Assembly (NCBI RefSeq): GCF_000701685.1
Contig: NZ_JNJO01000003.1
Location: forward strand, 62,001-126,000
Reading direction: 5' to 3'
DNA length: 64,000 bases
From: Gemella sanguinis ATCC 700632
Lineage (GTDB): Bacteria > Bacillota > Bacilli > Staphylococcales > Gemellaceae
Part shown: positions 19,898-28,469 of the stretch, in pieces
Layout of the letters: every line of letters begins with the position of its first letter
Position numbering within the stretch: position 1 is the stretch's first letter
The notes under the pieces: generated by a model
Seen by the model: the letters and a program-made list of their open reading frames with translations, nothing else
What the model was told of the DNA's origin: nothing
Database searches by the model: none
Made by a program: the position numbers and the translations under genes

Positions 19898-20785
19898 ATG
19901 AAGTTATCTACAGTGCAAAAGGGGGCCTTACTCACTATTTCAGGTGCAACATGCTGGGGAATATCAGGTGTATTAGGTGAATATCTACTAAATGTTTCAA
20001 AAATTAATTCAATGTGGGTAATATCTACAAGGATGTTTTATGCAGGATTAATTTTAATAACATTGCTATTTTTTAAAGATAAAACAGATTTATTTAGAGT
20101 TTTTAAAAATAAAAAAGATATAATAAGACTTATTAATTTTTCGTTTTTTGGTTTATTAATATGTCAGGAAACGTATTTTTTGGCAATAAAATATACTAAT
20201 GCTGGTATGGCAACGGTAATTCAATTTACTGGTCCAGTAATGATAATGGCATTTTATTGTATAGTTAATAGAAGAGCACCACTACCTAGAGAAGTAATTG
20301 CTATTACTGCAGCACTATTTGGTGTTGTACTGATGGCAACGCACTTAGATTTTAGTAAATTAAATATTTCTTCAGTAGGATTGTTTTGGGGAATCCTTTC
20401 TGCGATAGGTTTAGCAAGTTATAATATATCTTCTCTTCACCTAACCGCAAAATATGGAGTTATGCCAACTATTGCCTGGGGGCTATTAATCTCGGGTATT
20501 GTAATATATTTTGGAACAGGTAGCTATTATGTACCACAAGGATTTAGTTATATTGACTTTTTATGTATTAGTGGAATAATACTAATAGGAACTATCGCTT
20601 CATTTAGCTTATACCTTGAAGGAGTAAGATTAATTGGGGCAGTTAAAGGAAGTATTATCGGTTGTCTTGAGCCTATTGCTGCAATAGTGTTTTCATTTTT
20701 ACTATTAGGATCAACATTTGGTATTTTTGATATATTGGGTGCAGCATTTATATTACTAGCAGTTATAGTTTTAAGTAAAAGATAA
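19898..20785 (+). CDS. EamA-family (DMT) transporter
   Basis: 295-residue integral membrane protein with about ten transmembrane segments in two EamA repeats (roughly 5-145 and 155-295), as in drug/metabolite exporters. The N-terminus SGATCWGISGVLGEYLL and late LEPIAAIVFSFLLLGS motif are typical. Substrate unknown. Its ATG starts 1 bp after the previous stop, so it is translationally coupled to the MenF-like gene. Confidence 0.85.
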   Translation: MKLSTVQKGALLTISGATCWGISGVLGEYLLNVSKINSMWVISTRMFYAGLILITLLFFKDKTDLFRVFKNKKDIIRLINFSFFGLLICQETYFLAIKYTNAGMATVIQFTGPVMIMAFYCIVNRRAPLPREVIAITAALFGVVLMATHLDFSKLNISSVGLFWGILSAIGLASYNISSLHLTAKYGVMPTIAWGLLISGIVIYFGTGSYYVPQGFSYIDFLCISGIILIGTIASFSLYLEGVRLIGAVKGSIIGCLEPIAAIVFSFLLLGSTFGIFDILGAAFILLAVIVLSKR

Positions 20786-20798
20786 ATAATTATAAGAT

Positions 20799-20833
20799 AG
20801 GGGTGAATTTAGATAATTTACCCCTAGTATAAT
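20799..20833 (+). promoter_or_regulatory. Hairpin and -10 element before rho
   Basis: 11-bp stem AGGGGTGAATT / AATTTACCCCT (one G-T pair) with no T tail, so not a normal terminator. It is followed by TATAAT at 20828-20833. The stem overlaps the expected -35, so it could be an operator. Confidence 0.35.
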
Positions 20834-20852
20834 GTAAGAAAGAGGAAATTTA

Positions 20853-22121
20853 ATGAGTAATCAAAATTTTGAAGAGATGTATAAAAGTAAAACTACTAAG
20901 GAACTGACTATCCTTGCAAAAGAATTAGGAGTACCTCGTTATTATACTTTAAACAAAAAAGAATTAGTTTTAGCTATTTTAGAGAAACAATCAAAAAGTG
21001 AAGATCACTATTACGCAACTGGCATACTAGACGATATTCACCCAGAGAATGGATTTGGTTTTTTAAGAACGGTTGACTATAAAAAAGGTGAGACTGATAT
21101 TTACATTTCTGCTTCTCAAATTCGTCGTTTTGAACTAAAAAAAGGTGACGAAGTAAGTGGAAAAGTTAGAAAACCTAGAGAAGGGGAACGTTATGCAGGG
21201 ATACTTCAGGTTGATTTAGTTAATGGAGTAGATGCAGAAGTAGCAAAAGGAAGATCACATTTTCAGGCGTTAACTCCAATATATCCAGATAAAAAAATAG
21301 TATTAGAAACTATTAAAGAAAATTTATCAGGAAGATTTGTTGATTTAGTAGCACCAATAGGATTTGGGCAACGTGGATTAATTGTGGCACCTCCTAAAGT
21401 TGGTAAGACTACGCTATTAAAAGATATAGCAAATTCAATTAGAAAAAACTATCCAGATAAAAAATTAATTATCTTATTGATTGATGAGAGACCAGAAGAA
21501 GTTACAGATATGGAAAGATCTGTAAAAGGTGCAGATGTAGTAAGTTCTACTTTTGATGAAACTTCTGAGAACCATATTAAAGTAGCGGAGTTAGTTATTG
21601 AACATGCAAAACGTCGTGTAGAATTAGGACAAGATGTTATAATTCTAATGGATAGTATAACTCGTCTTGCACGTGCATATAATATTGTAGAACCTAGTAG
21701 TGGTAAGGTGCTAAGTGGTGGAGTAGATCCTTCAAGTCTTCATAAACCAAAGGCATTTTTTGGTGCAGCACGTAACGTTGAAGGTGGAGGAAGTCTAACT
21801 ATTATTGCAACAGCATTAATAAACACTGGTTCAAGAATGGATGATTTAATTTTTGAAGAATTCAAAGGAACTGGGAATATGGAAATAGTTCTTTCACCAG
21901 AATTAGCTTCTAGAAGAGTGTTTCCAGCCATTGACTTCCTAAAAAGCTCTACAAGAAAAGAGGATTTACTATTATCACCAGATGAAGTTAAAATACTATG
22001 GCAGACTAGACGTAAATTGGAAGATGTTAGCGAGCCAACAATAGGAGTTTTAAATCATCTTAGAAAACATAATAGTAATAAAGAATATATTGCAGAAATG
22101 AAAAAATTTATTAAAGAATAA
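20853..22121 (+). CDS. rho: Transcription termination factor Rho
   Basis: Hexameric RNA helicase that ends transcription, 422 residues, full length. N-terminal Rho_N helices (1-45), the cold-shock-like RNA-binding domain with GFGFLR and DIYISASQIRRF (about 55-115), Walker A APPKVGKTT at 179-187 with Lys185, Walker B LIILLIDERPEEV, and the Q- and R-loop region DSITRLARAYN. Start ATG has AGAGGAA. Single gene. Confidence 0.97.
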   Translation: MSNQNFEEMYKSKTTKELTILAKELGVPRYYTLNKKELVLAILEKQSKSEDHYYATGILDDIHPENGFGFLRTVDYKKGETDIYISASQIRRFELKKGDEVSGKVRKPREGERYAGILQVDLVNGVDAEVAKGRSHFQALTPIYPDKKIVLETIKENLSGRFVDLVAPIGFGQRGLIVAPPKVGKTTLLKDIANSIRKNYPDKKLIILLIDERPEEVTDMERSVKGADVVSSTFDETSENHIKVAELVIEHAKRRVELGQDVIILMDSITRLARAYNIVEPSSGKVLSGGVDPSSLHKPKAFFGAARNVEGGGSLTIIATALINTGSRMDDLIFEEFKGTGNMEIVLSPELASRRVFPAIDFLKSSTRKEDLLLSPDEVKILWQTRRKLEDVSEPTIGVLNHLRKHNSNKEYIAEMKKFIKE

Positions 22122-22209
22122 TAAAAATATGATATTATATTAGAATTAATAGACAAGGTATATAAGCTATGTTATAATCTAAATTACATTTAATATCAGG
22201 AGGGAAATT

Positions 22210-22857
22210 TTGGAGACAGTAAAATTTTTAATTGATTTTGTATTGCACATAGATAAACATCTAGGCGAACTGATGATTCAACATGGTCCGTGGTGGATGT
22301 ATGGAATAATATTTTTAATTATCTTTATAGAAACAGGTGTGGTATTTATGCCATTCCTACCAGGTGATTCACTATTATTTGCTAGTGGAGCATTATGGGC
22401 AGCAACAGGCAATAATATATTTGCACTATTATTATTATGTATAGCTGCAGCTGTTATTGGTGATAACTGTAACTACTTTATCGGTAGAAACTTTTCAGAA
22501 TATCTAAAGAGTAAACCATGGTTTAAAAAACTTGTTTCAGATGAAAATATTCAAGATGCAGAGAACTTTGTTGCTAAACATGGTGGGAAATCTATTTTCT
22601 TAGCTAGATTCTTCCCGATCATCCGTACTATTGTTCCATTTATAGTTGGAGCAGGAAAAATGGAGTACAGAAAGTTTAGAACTATTGACTTCTTCGGAGG
22701 ACTTTGTTGGTGTACACTTTTTGTTTCTGTTGGATACTTCTTTGGAAACATAGAATTTGTTAAAAATAACTTCTCAGTAGTAGTAATAGCTATTATCTTA
22801 ATTAGTTTAATTCCTATTTTAGTTGGAGTTGTTAAATCAAGAAAAAAAGCAAAATAA
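22210..22857 (+). CDS. DedA-family membrane protein
   Basis: 215-residue member of the DedA/VTT superfamily, whose members act as lipid scramblases or undecaprenyl-phosphate flippases. About five hydrophobic segments are visible, with the diagnostic FMPFLPGDSLLF and the C-terminal signature ARFFPIIRTIVPFIVGAGKM. The start is TTG with AGGAGGG 5-6 nt upstream and no better in-frame ATG nearby. Single gene closed by a terminator. Confidence 0.92.
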   Translation: METVKFLIDFVLHIDKHLGELMIQHGPWWMYGIIFLIIFIETGVVFMPFLPGDSLLFASGALWAATGNNIFALLLLCIAAAVIGDNCNYFIGRNFSEYLKSKPWFKKLVSDENIQDAENFVAKHGGKSIFLARFFPIIRTIVPFIVGAGKMEYRKFRTIDFFGGLCWCTLFVSVGYFFGNIEFVKNNFSVVVIAIILISLIPILVGVVKSRKKAK

Positions 22858-22866
22858 TAAATGAGT

Positions 22867-22896
22867 AAAACGAGGTTCATGATGAATCTCGTTTTT
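22867..22896 (+). terminator. Terminator after the DedA gene
   Basis: 12-bp stem AAAACGAGGTTC / GAATCTCGTTTT with one G-T pair and a T tail. Confidence 0.85.
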
Positions 22897-22907
22897 ATAT
22901 TGGAAAT

Positions 22908-22936
22908 TTGATAATTGCTAATTATCAATATATAAT
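22908..22936 (+). promoter_or_regulatory. Promoter with a 21-bp palindrome before the Gfo/Idh operon
   Basis: TTGATA (22908-22913), 17-bp spacer, TATAAT (22931-22936). A perfect palindrome TTGATAATT-gct-AATTATCAA covers the -35 and part of the spacer (22908-22928). The halves TGATAAT / ATTATCA match Fur half-sites but are 5 nt apart instead of 1, so the regulator is open. Confidence 0.6.
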
Positions 22937-22969
22937 TAAAGTAGTTTTAAAAGTAAAGGAGTGAAATTA

Positions 22970-23926
22970 ATGAACTTAGGTATAGTTGGCGCAGGAATGA
23001 TTGTCAAAGATTTCTTATCTTTTTCACATGAGCTCCCAGAAATAAAATTAGAAGCAATAGTTGCGAGAAATATAGAGAATTTAAAGAACTTACAAAGTAC
23101 GTATAATATAAAAGAAATATTTACAGACCTAGATGAATGTTTAAGTAGTCCTAGTATAGATACGATTTACGTAGCTGTTCCTAATAACTTACATTATTCA
23201 GTTGCTAAAAAAGCACTAGAAGTTGGGAAAAACGTAATTTGTGAAAAACCATTTACATTGGATTATAATGAAACTGTTGAATTATTTCAATTAGCAGAGA
23301 GTAAAAATCTTATTCTAATAGAGGCTATAACTAACCAATATCTTCCTAATTACTTAGAAATAAAAGAAAATCTTTCTCAAATAGGAAATATTAGATTAGT
23401 AGAATGTAATTTTTCGCAATTATCTTCACGATATGAAGCTTTTAAAAAAGGTATTATTGCACCAGTCTTTGATAAAAACCAAGGTGGAGGTGTATTAGGA
23501 GACCTTAATATTTATAATATTCACTTTGCAGTAGGATTATTTGGAGCTCCGAAAAATAGTAAGTATTATCCAAATATAGTTAGAGAAGTAGATACTTCAG
23601 GAATTTTAATATTAGAATATGATGAATTTAAAGTAGTATGTATTGCAGCTAAAGATACCTATAATAATAGTTACGCTAATATTCAAGGTGATAAAGGTCT
23701 TATAAAAGTAATAGGTCCTCTAAATGAAGTACCAAACTATATTATTAAAAATAAAGAAGTAGAAATGAAAGTTAATAAAAATATACATAAACATAGAATG
23801 TATTCGGAGTTTAAGAAATTTATTGATGTAATTGATAATAAAGATTTTGATTTCATGCAAAAACAAAAGGCACATAGTTTAGCGGTTATGGAAATTTTTG
23901 ATAAATCTAGAAAACAAATTAACTAA
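22970..23926 (+). CDS. Gfo/Idh/MocA-family oxidoreductase
   Basis: 318-residue NAD(P)-dependent oxidoreductase. Rossmann motif GIVGAGMI at the N-terminus, the family motif VICEKPFTLDYNET (about residue 95), then the alpha/beta substrate domain. The substrate, usually a sugar or polyol, cannot be told. The ATG is chosen over a GTG three codons upstream because AAAGGAG overlaps that GTG and is 8 nt from the ATG. Followed 12 bp later by the GHR-like gene, probably an operon. Confidence 0.88.
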   Translation: MNLGIVGAGMIVKDFLSFSHELPEIKLEAIVARNIENLKNLQSTYNIKEIFTDLDECLSSPSIDTIYVAVPNNLHYSVAKKALEVGKNVICEKPFTLDYNETVELFQLAESKNLILIEAITNQYLPNYLEIKENLSQIGNIRLVECNFSQLSSRYEAFKKGIIAPVFDKNQGGGVLGDLNIYNIHFAVGLFGAPKNSKYYPNIVREVDTSGILILEYDEFKVVCIAAKDTYNNSYANIQGDKGLIKVIGPLNEVPNYIIKNKEVEMKVNKNIHKHRMYSEFKKFIDVIDNKDFDFMQKQKAHSLAVMEIFDKSRKQIN

Positions 23927-23938
23927 GGAGAAAGCGAC

Positions 23939-24802
23939 ATGACTTATTTTAATAAACCATTTAACACAGAGGAACAACCAATTGAAAAAGATAGATATAG
24001 ATTATTATGGGCAGCACTTTGTCCATATGCTCACCGTGCAGTAATCGCTAGAAAATTATTAGGATTAGATAATGTAATTAGTCTAGGTACATTAGATTAT
24101 CGTAGAGGTGAAGATGGTTGGCAATTTTCACTAGATTCAGATGGTGTTGATCCAGTATTAAAAAAACCAACAATAAAATCAGTTTACAATTATAGTGAAC
24201 CTAATTATGAAGGGCCATATTCTGTACCTGCATTAGTAGACTTGAAAACTGAAAAAATAGTACGAAAAGAATCAGCTGAAATACTTCATGAATTTGCTAC
24301 TATATTTAAGCCGCTTCATAAAGAAGGTGCAATAGATTTATATCCAGAATCTTTAGCAAAACAAATAGATGAATGGAATGAGAAATTAGCTGTTGCAGTT
24401 AATGATGGAGTTTATGGAATGGGATTTGCTAAAACTCAAGATGAGTATGATTTAGCATTTAATAGATTTTTTGATGCATTAGATGAAGTAGAAGAACGCT
24501 TATCAAATCAACGATATATTAATGGAAATTCTATTACAGAAACTGATATTAGATTTTATACGACTATGATACGCTTTGATGTCGTATACTATGGAATGTA
24601 TGGTGCTAATAAAAAAAGAATAGAAGATTACCCAAATATATTTAATTACTTAAAAGATTTATATCAAACTCCTGGTTTTGGTGATACAACTGATTTTGAA
24701 GCAATAAAAGTTGGTTACTATTTATCTGGTGGTAAAGAAATAGTTCCTGGTGGTCCAAGTGTAGATAAATGGCAAGAGCCACATGATAGATTAAGATTCT
24801 AA
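23939..24802 (+). CDS. Glutathionyl-hydroquinone reductase-like protein
   Basis: 287-residue Xi-class glutathione-S-transferase relative (YqjG/ECM4 group). The N-terminal thioredoxin-like domain has the active-site LCPYAHRA with Cys28, equivalent to the CPWAHR motif of characterised enzymes. The C-terminal all-alpha domain carries NSITETDIRFYTTMIRFD. The family removes glutathione from glutathionyl-hydroquinones; whether this cell makes glutathione is unknown, so another low-molecular thiol may be used. Second gene of the Gfo/Idh operon. Confidence 0.85.
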   Translation: MTYFNKPFNTEEQPIEKDRYRLLWAALCPYAHRAVIARKLLGLDNVISLGTLDYRRGEDGWQFSLDSDGVDPVLKKPTIKSVYNYSEPNYEGPYSVPALVDLKTEKIVRKESAEILHEFATIFKPLHKEGAIDLYPESLAKQIDEWNEKLAVAVNDGVYGMGFAKTQDEYDLAFNRFFDALDEVEERLSNQRYINGNSITETDIRFYTTMIRFDVVYYGMYGANKKRIEDYPNIFNYLKDLYQTPGFGDTTDFEAIKVGYYLSGGKEIVPGGPSVDKWQEPHDRLRF

Positions 24803-24806
24803 TAAA

Positions 24807-25460
24807 ATGAAAATACTAAATGTAGAAAAGTATAGTCTTACTGAAGAACAATTAACTAAATTTGGCTTTTTGAGAGATAGTGTAGGACTGTATCTAAATA
24901 AAGATATATTAAATAATGAGTTTAGAGTTGAAATTAGAGTTTTAGATAAAGCTTTTGAAATTGAAGTCTATGATAATAATTTTAATGAAATATATCCATT
25001 ATTTAGTGTAGATAGTGCAGTAGGAGAGCTAGTTTCAAATGTTCGTGATGAAGTAGAAATAATAATAAAAGAGATTTTAGAGTTAACTGATAATAAAAAT
25101 GCTATTTATAATGAAATTAAAAAATATATAAACAAAAAGTATAGTGGCACTATGGTTAAACATTTTAAAAGTAATCCGAATATAAAAGCCTTTGTGACAG
25201 ATAAAAATAAATGGTATGCTCTAATACTTGATGTAGAGTATAATAAATTAAATAAAGAAAGTCCAATAGAATCAAAAGTTAAAATTATTAATCTAAAACA
25301 TAATACTGACCATATTCCTATGATTATTAATGAAAGAAATATATTTCCTTCATACCATATGAGTAAAAAACATTGGATTAGTGTTGTGATTGATAATAAT
25401 ATAGATTTAGATTATTTAAAACAGTTAATTGATATAAGTTTCAAACTTGTAAATAAATAA
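24807..25460 (+). CDS. MmcQ/YjbR-family protein
   Basis: 217 residues. The C-terminal part (about 85-217) has the YjbR-like fold signature: an NIKAFVTDKNKWYALI strand pair, then FPSYHMSKKHWISVVI followed by a helix. The N-terminal 80 residues are extra compared with the roughly 115-residue family core. Function is not established; the family has a DNA-binding-like fold. The gene is 4 bp after the GHR-like gene, last in the operon. Confidence 0.65.
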   Translation: MKILNVEKYSLTEEQLTKFGFLRDSVGLYLNKDILNNEFRVEIRVLDKAFEIEVYDNNFNEIYPLFSVDSAVGELVSNVRDEVEIIIKEILELTDNKNAIYNEIKKYINKKYSGTMVKHFKSNPNIKAFVTDKNKWYALILDVEYNKLNKESPIESKVKIINLKHNTDHIPMIINERNIFPSYHMSKKHWISVVIDNNIDLDYLKQLIDISFKLVNK

Positions 25461-25488
25461 AAGGAATGGAAAAAATACCATTCCTTTT
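25459..25488. terminator. Bidirectional terminator between YjbR-like gene and membrane-protein array
   Basis: Perfect 11-bp stem AAAAGGAATGG / CCATTCCTTTT between convergent genes. Confidence 0.9.
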
Positions 25489-25493
25489 ATTTA

Positions 25494-26447
25494 TTATTTC
25501 GATAATAATGATAATGCTAGTACTGCTGTAGAAACTAATGGAACAATAGAAAGGTAAGGAATATCTCCTATAGCTCCAAAAAGTACTGAAGTTATAAAAT
25601 ATAATAAACTCGAGAATATAGTTATAATAATACCAGTTTCATAAGATAAGGGTTTGTTTATATAAATATTTACAACAACTGTAAGTGCAAGTATCATTAC
25701 AAATATCGCTAAAAACCATGGGAATAACTTAAATAAAAATAAGGCAACAACAATATTAACGATAACTTTAAATATTAGATTATTACCATTTTTCTGGATA
25801 ACTAAAGCATTTAGAAGTATGGCAATTATTAAACCAATAAAATAAAATGGGTTGTAATAAAAATTTTCGTTTAGTGATAACAAACTAGTTATTATTAAAT
25901 ATAAAGCCCAAAGAACACTAATTATTAAAGAAACTTTAGCTAGATTATTATTTTTAATAAATTTTCTACTTTGAGGTACTTCTTTATTATCAGAGTCTAT
26001 TATGTTATCTGAACTTATACTACTATTTAGATTATTAGTATTATTGAAATTAGTGATATTAGTATTTTTATATGTATTTCTTTTATATGTTATACAAGAT
26101 ATTAATAACAAAACTATTTGAATAATAACTGTTACTAAAGTATAAGGGATAAAAACAGCCCCCAAAAATCCAGTTACAGCATATAAAATTAATGTAGTAA
26201 TTACTAATGCAAAGGTATGCCTTTTTTCGAATGAAATAATTATATTGAGTATTGTTGTAATTACTAATGCAATTAAATGAGGTAGTAAAAATCCAAACAC
26301 CATACCAAATCCAATTTGCAGATCTCGTTCTCCATGATCTACTCTATAAGTTGTTGAAATAATTAGATATAAAATAAAGAATACATAAATTGATGTTATT
26401 GCGAGTGATATTCTGGATAGTATTAGAGATACATTATTATTTTTCAT
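25494..26447 (-). CDS. Array membrane protein 7: A-type unit with an extra membrane domain
   Basis: 317 residues. Residues 1-123 are an A-type unit of the array (LILSRISLAITS, FLLPHLIALVITTILNIIISFEKR, YAVTGFLGAVFIP, QIVLLLISCITYKR). After a 40-residue Asn/Ser/Asp-rich linker comes a second region of about 150 residues with five or six membrane segments, unrelated at a glance or strongly diverged; it opens with KNNNLAKVSLIISVLW, reminiscent of another unit start. Last gene of the array. The start has AGGAGGTG. Function unknown. Confidence 0.7.
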   Translation of the reverse strand: MKNNNVSLILSRISLAITSIYVFFILYLIISTTYRVDHGERDLQIGFGMVFGFLLPHLIALVITTILNIIISFEKRHTFALVITTLILYAVTGFLGAVFIPYTLVTVIIQIVLLLISCITYKRNTYKNTNITNFNNTNNLNSSISSDNIIDSDNKEVPQSRKFIKNNNLAKVSLIISVLWALYLIITSLLSLNENFYYNPFYFIGLIIAILLNALVIQKNGNNLIFKVIVNIVVALFLFKLFPWFLAIFVMILALTVVVNIYINKPLSYETGIIITIFSSLLYFITSVLFGAIGDIPYLSIVPLVSTAVLALSLLSK

Positions 26448-26488
26448 ATTAAAACACCTCCTATAAATTAATTATTTGATATGTAGTT

Positions 26489-26830
26489 CTATTTGAATTT
26501 ATAGATACTAATACTTAATAAAACAACTTGCACAGAAACCGCTAGAACCATAATAGTTCCAAGTAAGCCAGCTATAATATATAAAATAAGTGTTATACCT
26601 GTTAATATTTGATTAATGCTTCCTTCTAATGAAATAATGATATTAAATATAGCTGCAATTGCTAGTGCGATTAGATGTGGAAATAGAATTGCTAATAACA
26701 TACCTCCACCAGCTCCTGCACTTGGATCTGAACTAGATGGTGAAGATAAGATAAATAGAAAACCAAAATATAGCAAAGTTATCGCAAGAGATATTCTATT
26801 TAAGACTAGTGAAAAATCATTGTTGTTCAT
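26489..26830 (-). CDS. Array membrane protein 6: A-type unit
   Basis: 113 residues, four predicted membrane segments. Carries the A-type signature: LVLNRISLAITLLY, the Ser/Gly-rich extracytoplasmic-type loop SSPSSSDPSAGAGGG, LFPHLIALAIAAIFNIIISLE, YIIAGLLGT and a Lys-ending tail after QVVLLSI. GGAGG lies close upstream, and the gap to the previous stop is 26 bp. No B partner stands beside it. Function unknown. Confidence 0.75.
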   Translation of the reverse strand: MNNNDFSLVLNRISLAITLLYFGFLFILSSPSSSDPSAGAGGGMLLAILFPHLIALAIAAIFNIIISLEGSINQILTGITLILYIIAGLLGTIMVLAVSVQVVLLSISIYKFK

Positions 26831-26856
26831 TTAACAACCTCCAGTATATTATTTTT

Positions 26857-27618
26857 TTAATTATCTTTATTTTTAAATGTTGCCAAAGCAAATACTAACA
26901 GTATTACTTGGATAATAGATATTATTACAGTAGATGGGAAAAAAAGTTCTCCTAGCATTCCAGAAATTACGTATATACTTATTGTTGTCATTATCATAGA
27001 TTCATTAATAGTTTGTTTTAGTGAAATGAAAATATTAAATACAGTAGCTGTTACAACAGCTGCTAGATGAAAAGGTAGATATTCAATAATCATATCCATC
27101 CAATTTTCTACACTTGAATATAAACTAGATGATTCAAATATAGTAACTAGCCAACCTATATATGGCAAAGTTATTACTAGTGATATTCTTGTTAAAAATA
27201 GAGGTAAAGTGTTATTTTTCAACTTAAAATTACTCTCATTAATTCTTTTTAATATATTAGCCATTTTATTATATTTTTTTAAGGCTAAACAAGCAAGTAT
27301 TAAAAAGATAGTTTGTGGAACAAAAAAAACACATAGTATACGAATATAATAATAATCAGGGAATAAAGAAATCAACATTGCTCCAAAACTAATATATAAA
27401 AAAAGTGTTATTAATATCAGGGGTAAGGGATTGTTATCTTCATAGTGTTTTTTATAGGAAATCTTAATATTTAATATAGTAGGTATTAAGAATAAAATAA
27501 ATAAAAATATTAGGTAGTATAAAAAAACAAGTCCAACTGTTAAAAATACAAACCAAATGAATAAAGTTATTGCAAGTGCTATTCTAGAAAACATTAGTGG
27601 TAGTTTATTATTTTCCAT
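26857..27618 (-). CDS. Array membrane protein 5: natural B-A fusion
   Basis: 253 residues. Residues about 1-114 are B-type (LMFSRIALAITLFIWF, IPTILNIKISYKKHYE, FVPQTIFLILACLALKK) and about 132-253 are A-type (NNTLPLFLTRISLVITL, LPFHLAAVVTATVFNIFIS, YVISGMLGELFFP, QVILLVFALATFK). The linker KYNKMANILKRINESNF is translated from what is an untranslated spacer between separate B and A genes elsewhere in the array: the TAG stop became TAT, the Shine-Dalgarno decayed and the A-gene ATG became TTG. Start has AGGAGG. Confidence 0.8.
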   Translation of the reverse strand: MENNKLPLMFSRIALAITLFIWFVFLTVGLVFLYYLIFLFILFLIPTILNIKISYKKHYEDNNPLPLILITLFLYISFGAMLISLFPDYYYIRILCVFFVPQTIFLILACLALKKYNKMANILKRINESNFKLKNNTLPLFLTRISLVITLPYIGWLVTIFESSSLYSSVENWMDMIIEYLPFHLAAVVTATVFNIFISLKQTINESMIMTTISIYVISGMLGELFFPSTVIISIIQVILLVFALATFKNKDN

Positions 27619-27645
27619 GTTAGAATCCTCCTGAATATTATTTCT

Positions 27646-28011
27646 TTAATCATCTTTATTTTTAAATGTTGACAAAGAAAATACTAATAGTATTACTTGG
27701 ATAATAGCTATTATTACTGTAGATGTGAAAAAAAGTGCTCCTAGCATTCCGGCAAATACGTATATAATTATTGTTATAATTATCAAGGGTTCATTAATAC
27801 TTTCTTTAAATGAAATAATAATATTAAATAGAGCGGCTATTACTACAGCAGTTAGATATGGATATAAGAAGAACATTATAATACCCACTCCACCTCCTGC
27901 GCTTGAATAGGAGCTAGATGATTCAAATAAATTAAATAGCCAACCTATATATAGTAATGTTATTCCTAGTGTTATTCTAGTAAGGACTAAAGCTGTTGTA
28001 TTTTTTTCCAT
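27646..28011 (-). CDS. Array membrane protein 4: A-type unit
   Basis: 121 residues, four membrane segments, A-type signature: LVLTRITLGITLLYIGWLF, Ser-rich loop ESSSSYSSAGGG, FLYPYLTAVVIAALFNIIIS, YVFAGMLGALFF and QVILLVFSLSTFKNKDD. The inner ATG is chosen because AAAGGAGT is 7 nt from it; the longer frame would put the ribosome binding site inside the gene. Its C-terminal half is nearly identical to the A half of the adjacent fusion, so duplication is recent. Confidence 0.75.
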   Translation of the reverse strand: MEKNTTALVLTRITLGITLLYIGWLFNLFESSSSYSSAGGGVGIIMFFLYPYLTAVVIAALFNIIISFKESINEPLIIITIIIYVFAGMLGALFFTSTVIIAIIQVILLVFSLSTFKNKDD

Positions 28012-28050
28012 TTTAAAAACTCCTTTCATTCTTTTTTGTAACTATATTAA

Positions 28051-28404
28051 TTATTTTATTCTGTCTTTGTTAAATGTTAAATAAGCAAGTATTAAAAAGA
28101 TAGTTTGTGGAATAAAGAATATAGCAAATATATAGAATAGAAAAGGTGCTATAAAAGTTATTATTAGACCAAAAATAATATAAGAAAGTAGTGTGATAAG
28201 TATCATTCCAAAGAAATCATCTTGTTCATATCGTTTTTCATAAGAAATAATAATATTTAATATAGTTGGGATTAAGTATATTAAGAATATTGGAAATAGG
28301 AAGTAAGTATAAGCCAAGAAGATTGTTAAGGCTAGAAACCAAATAAATAAAGTTATTGTAAGAGCTGTTCTAGATAATTGAAGAGATTGTTTATTCTTTT
28401 CCAT
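28051..28404 (-). CDS. Array membrane protein 3: B-type unit
   Basis: 117 residues, four membrane segments, B-type signature: LQLSRTALTITLFIWFLAL, LIYLIPTILNIIISYEKRYEQ, SYIIFGLIITFI and FFIPQTIFLILAYLTFNK. The longer frame starts 22 codons upstream, but AGGAGG is 8 nt from this ATG and the N-terminus MEKNK matches the other B unit. The spacer in front (AATAATATTCAGGAGGA) is also found before the B-A fusion gene. Confidence 0.75.
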   Translation of the reverse strand: MEKNKQSLQLSRTALTITLFIWFLALTIFLAYTYFLFPIFLIYLIPTILNIIISYEKRYEQDDFFGMILITLLSYIIFGLIITFIAPFLFYIFAIFFIPQTIFLILAYLTFNKDRIK

Positions 28405-28469
28405 GTTAAATTCCTCCTGAATATTATTTTTACGAAATAATGTATTTTTTTCTTTTATAAAATAAGACA

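Noticed and set aside
22908-22928. Canonical Fur box
   Set aside because: The half-sites match, but the 5-nt spacing differs from the 7-1-7 arrangement, so only a generic operator is claimed.
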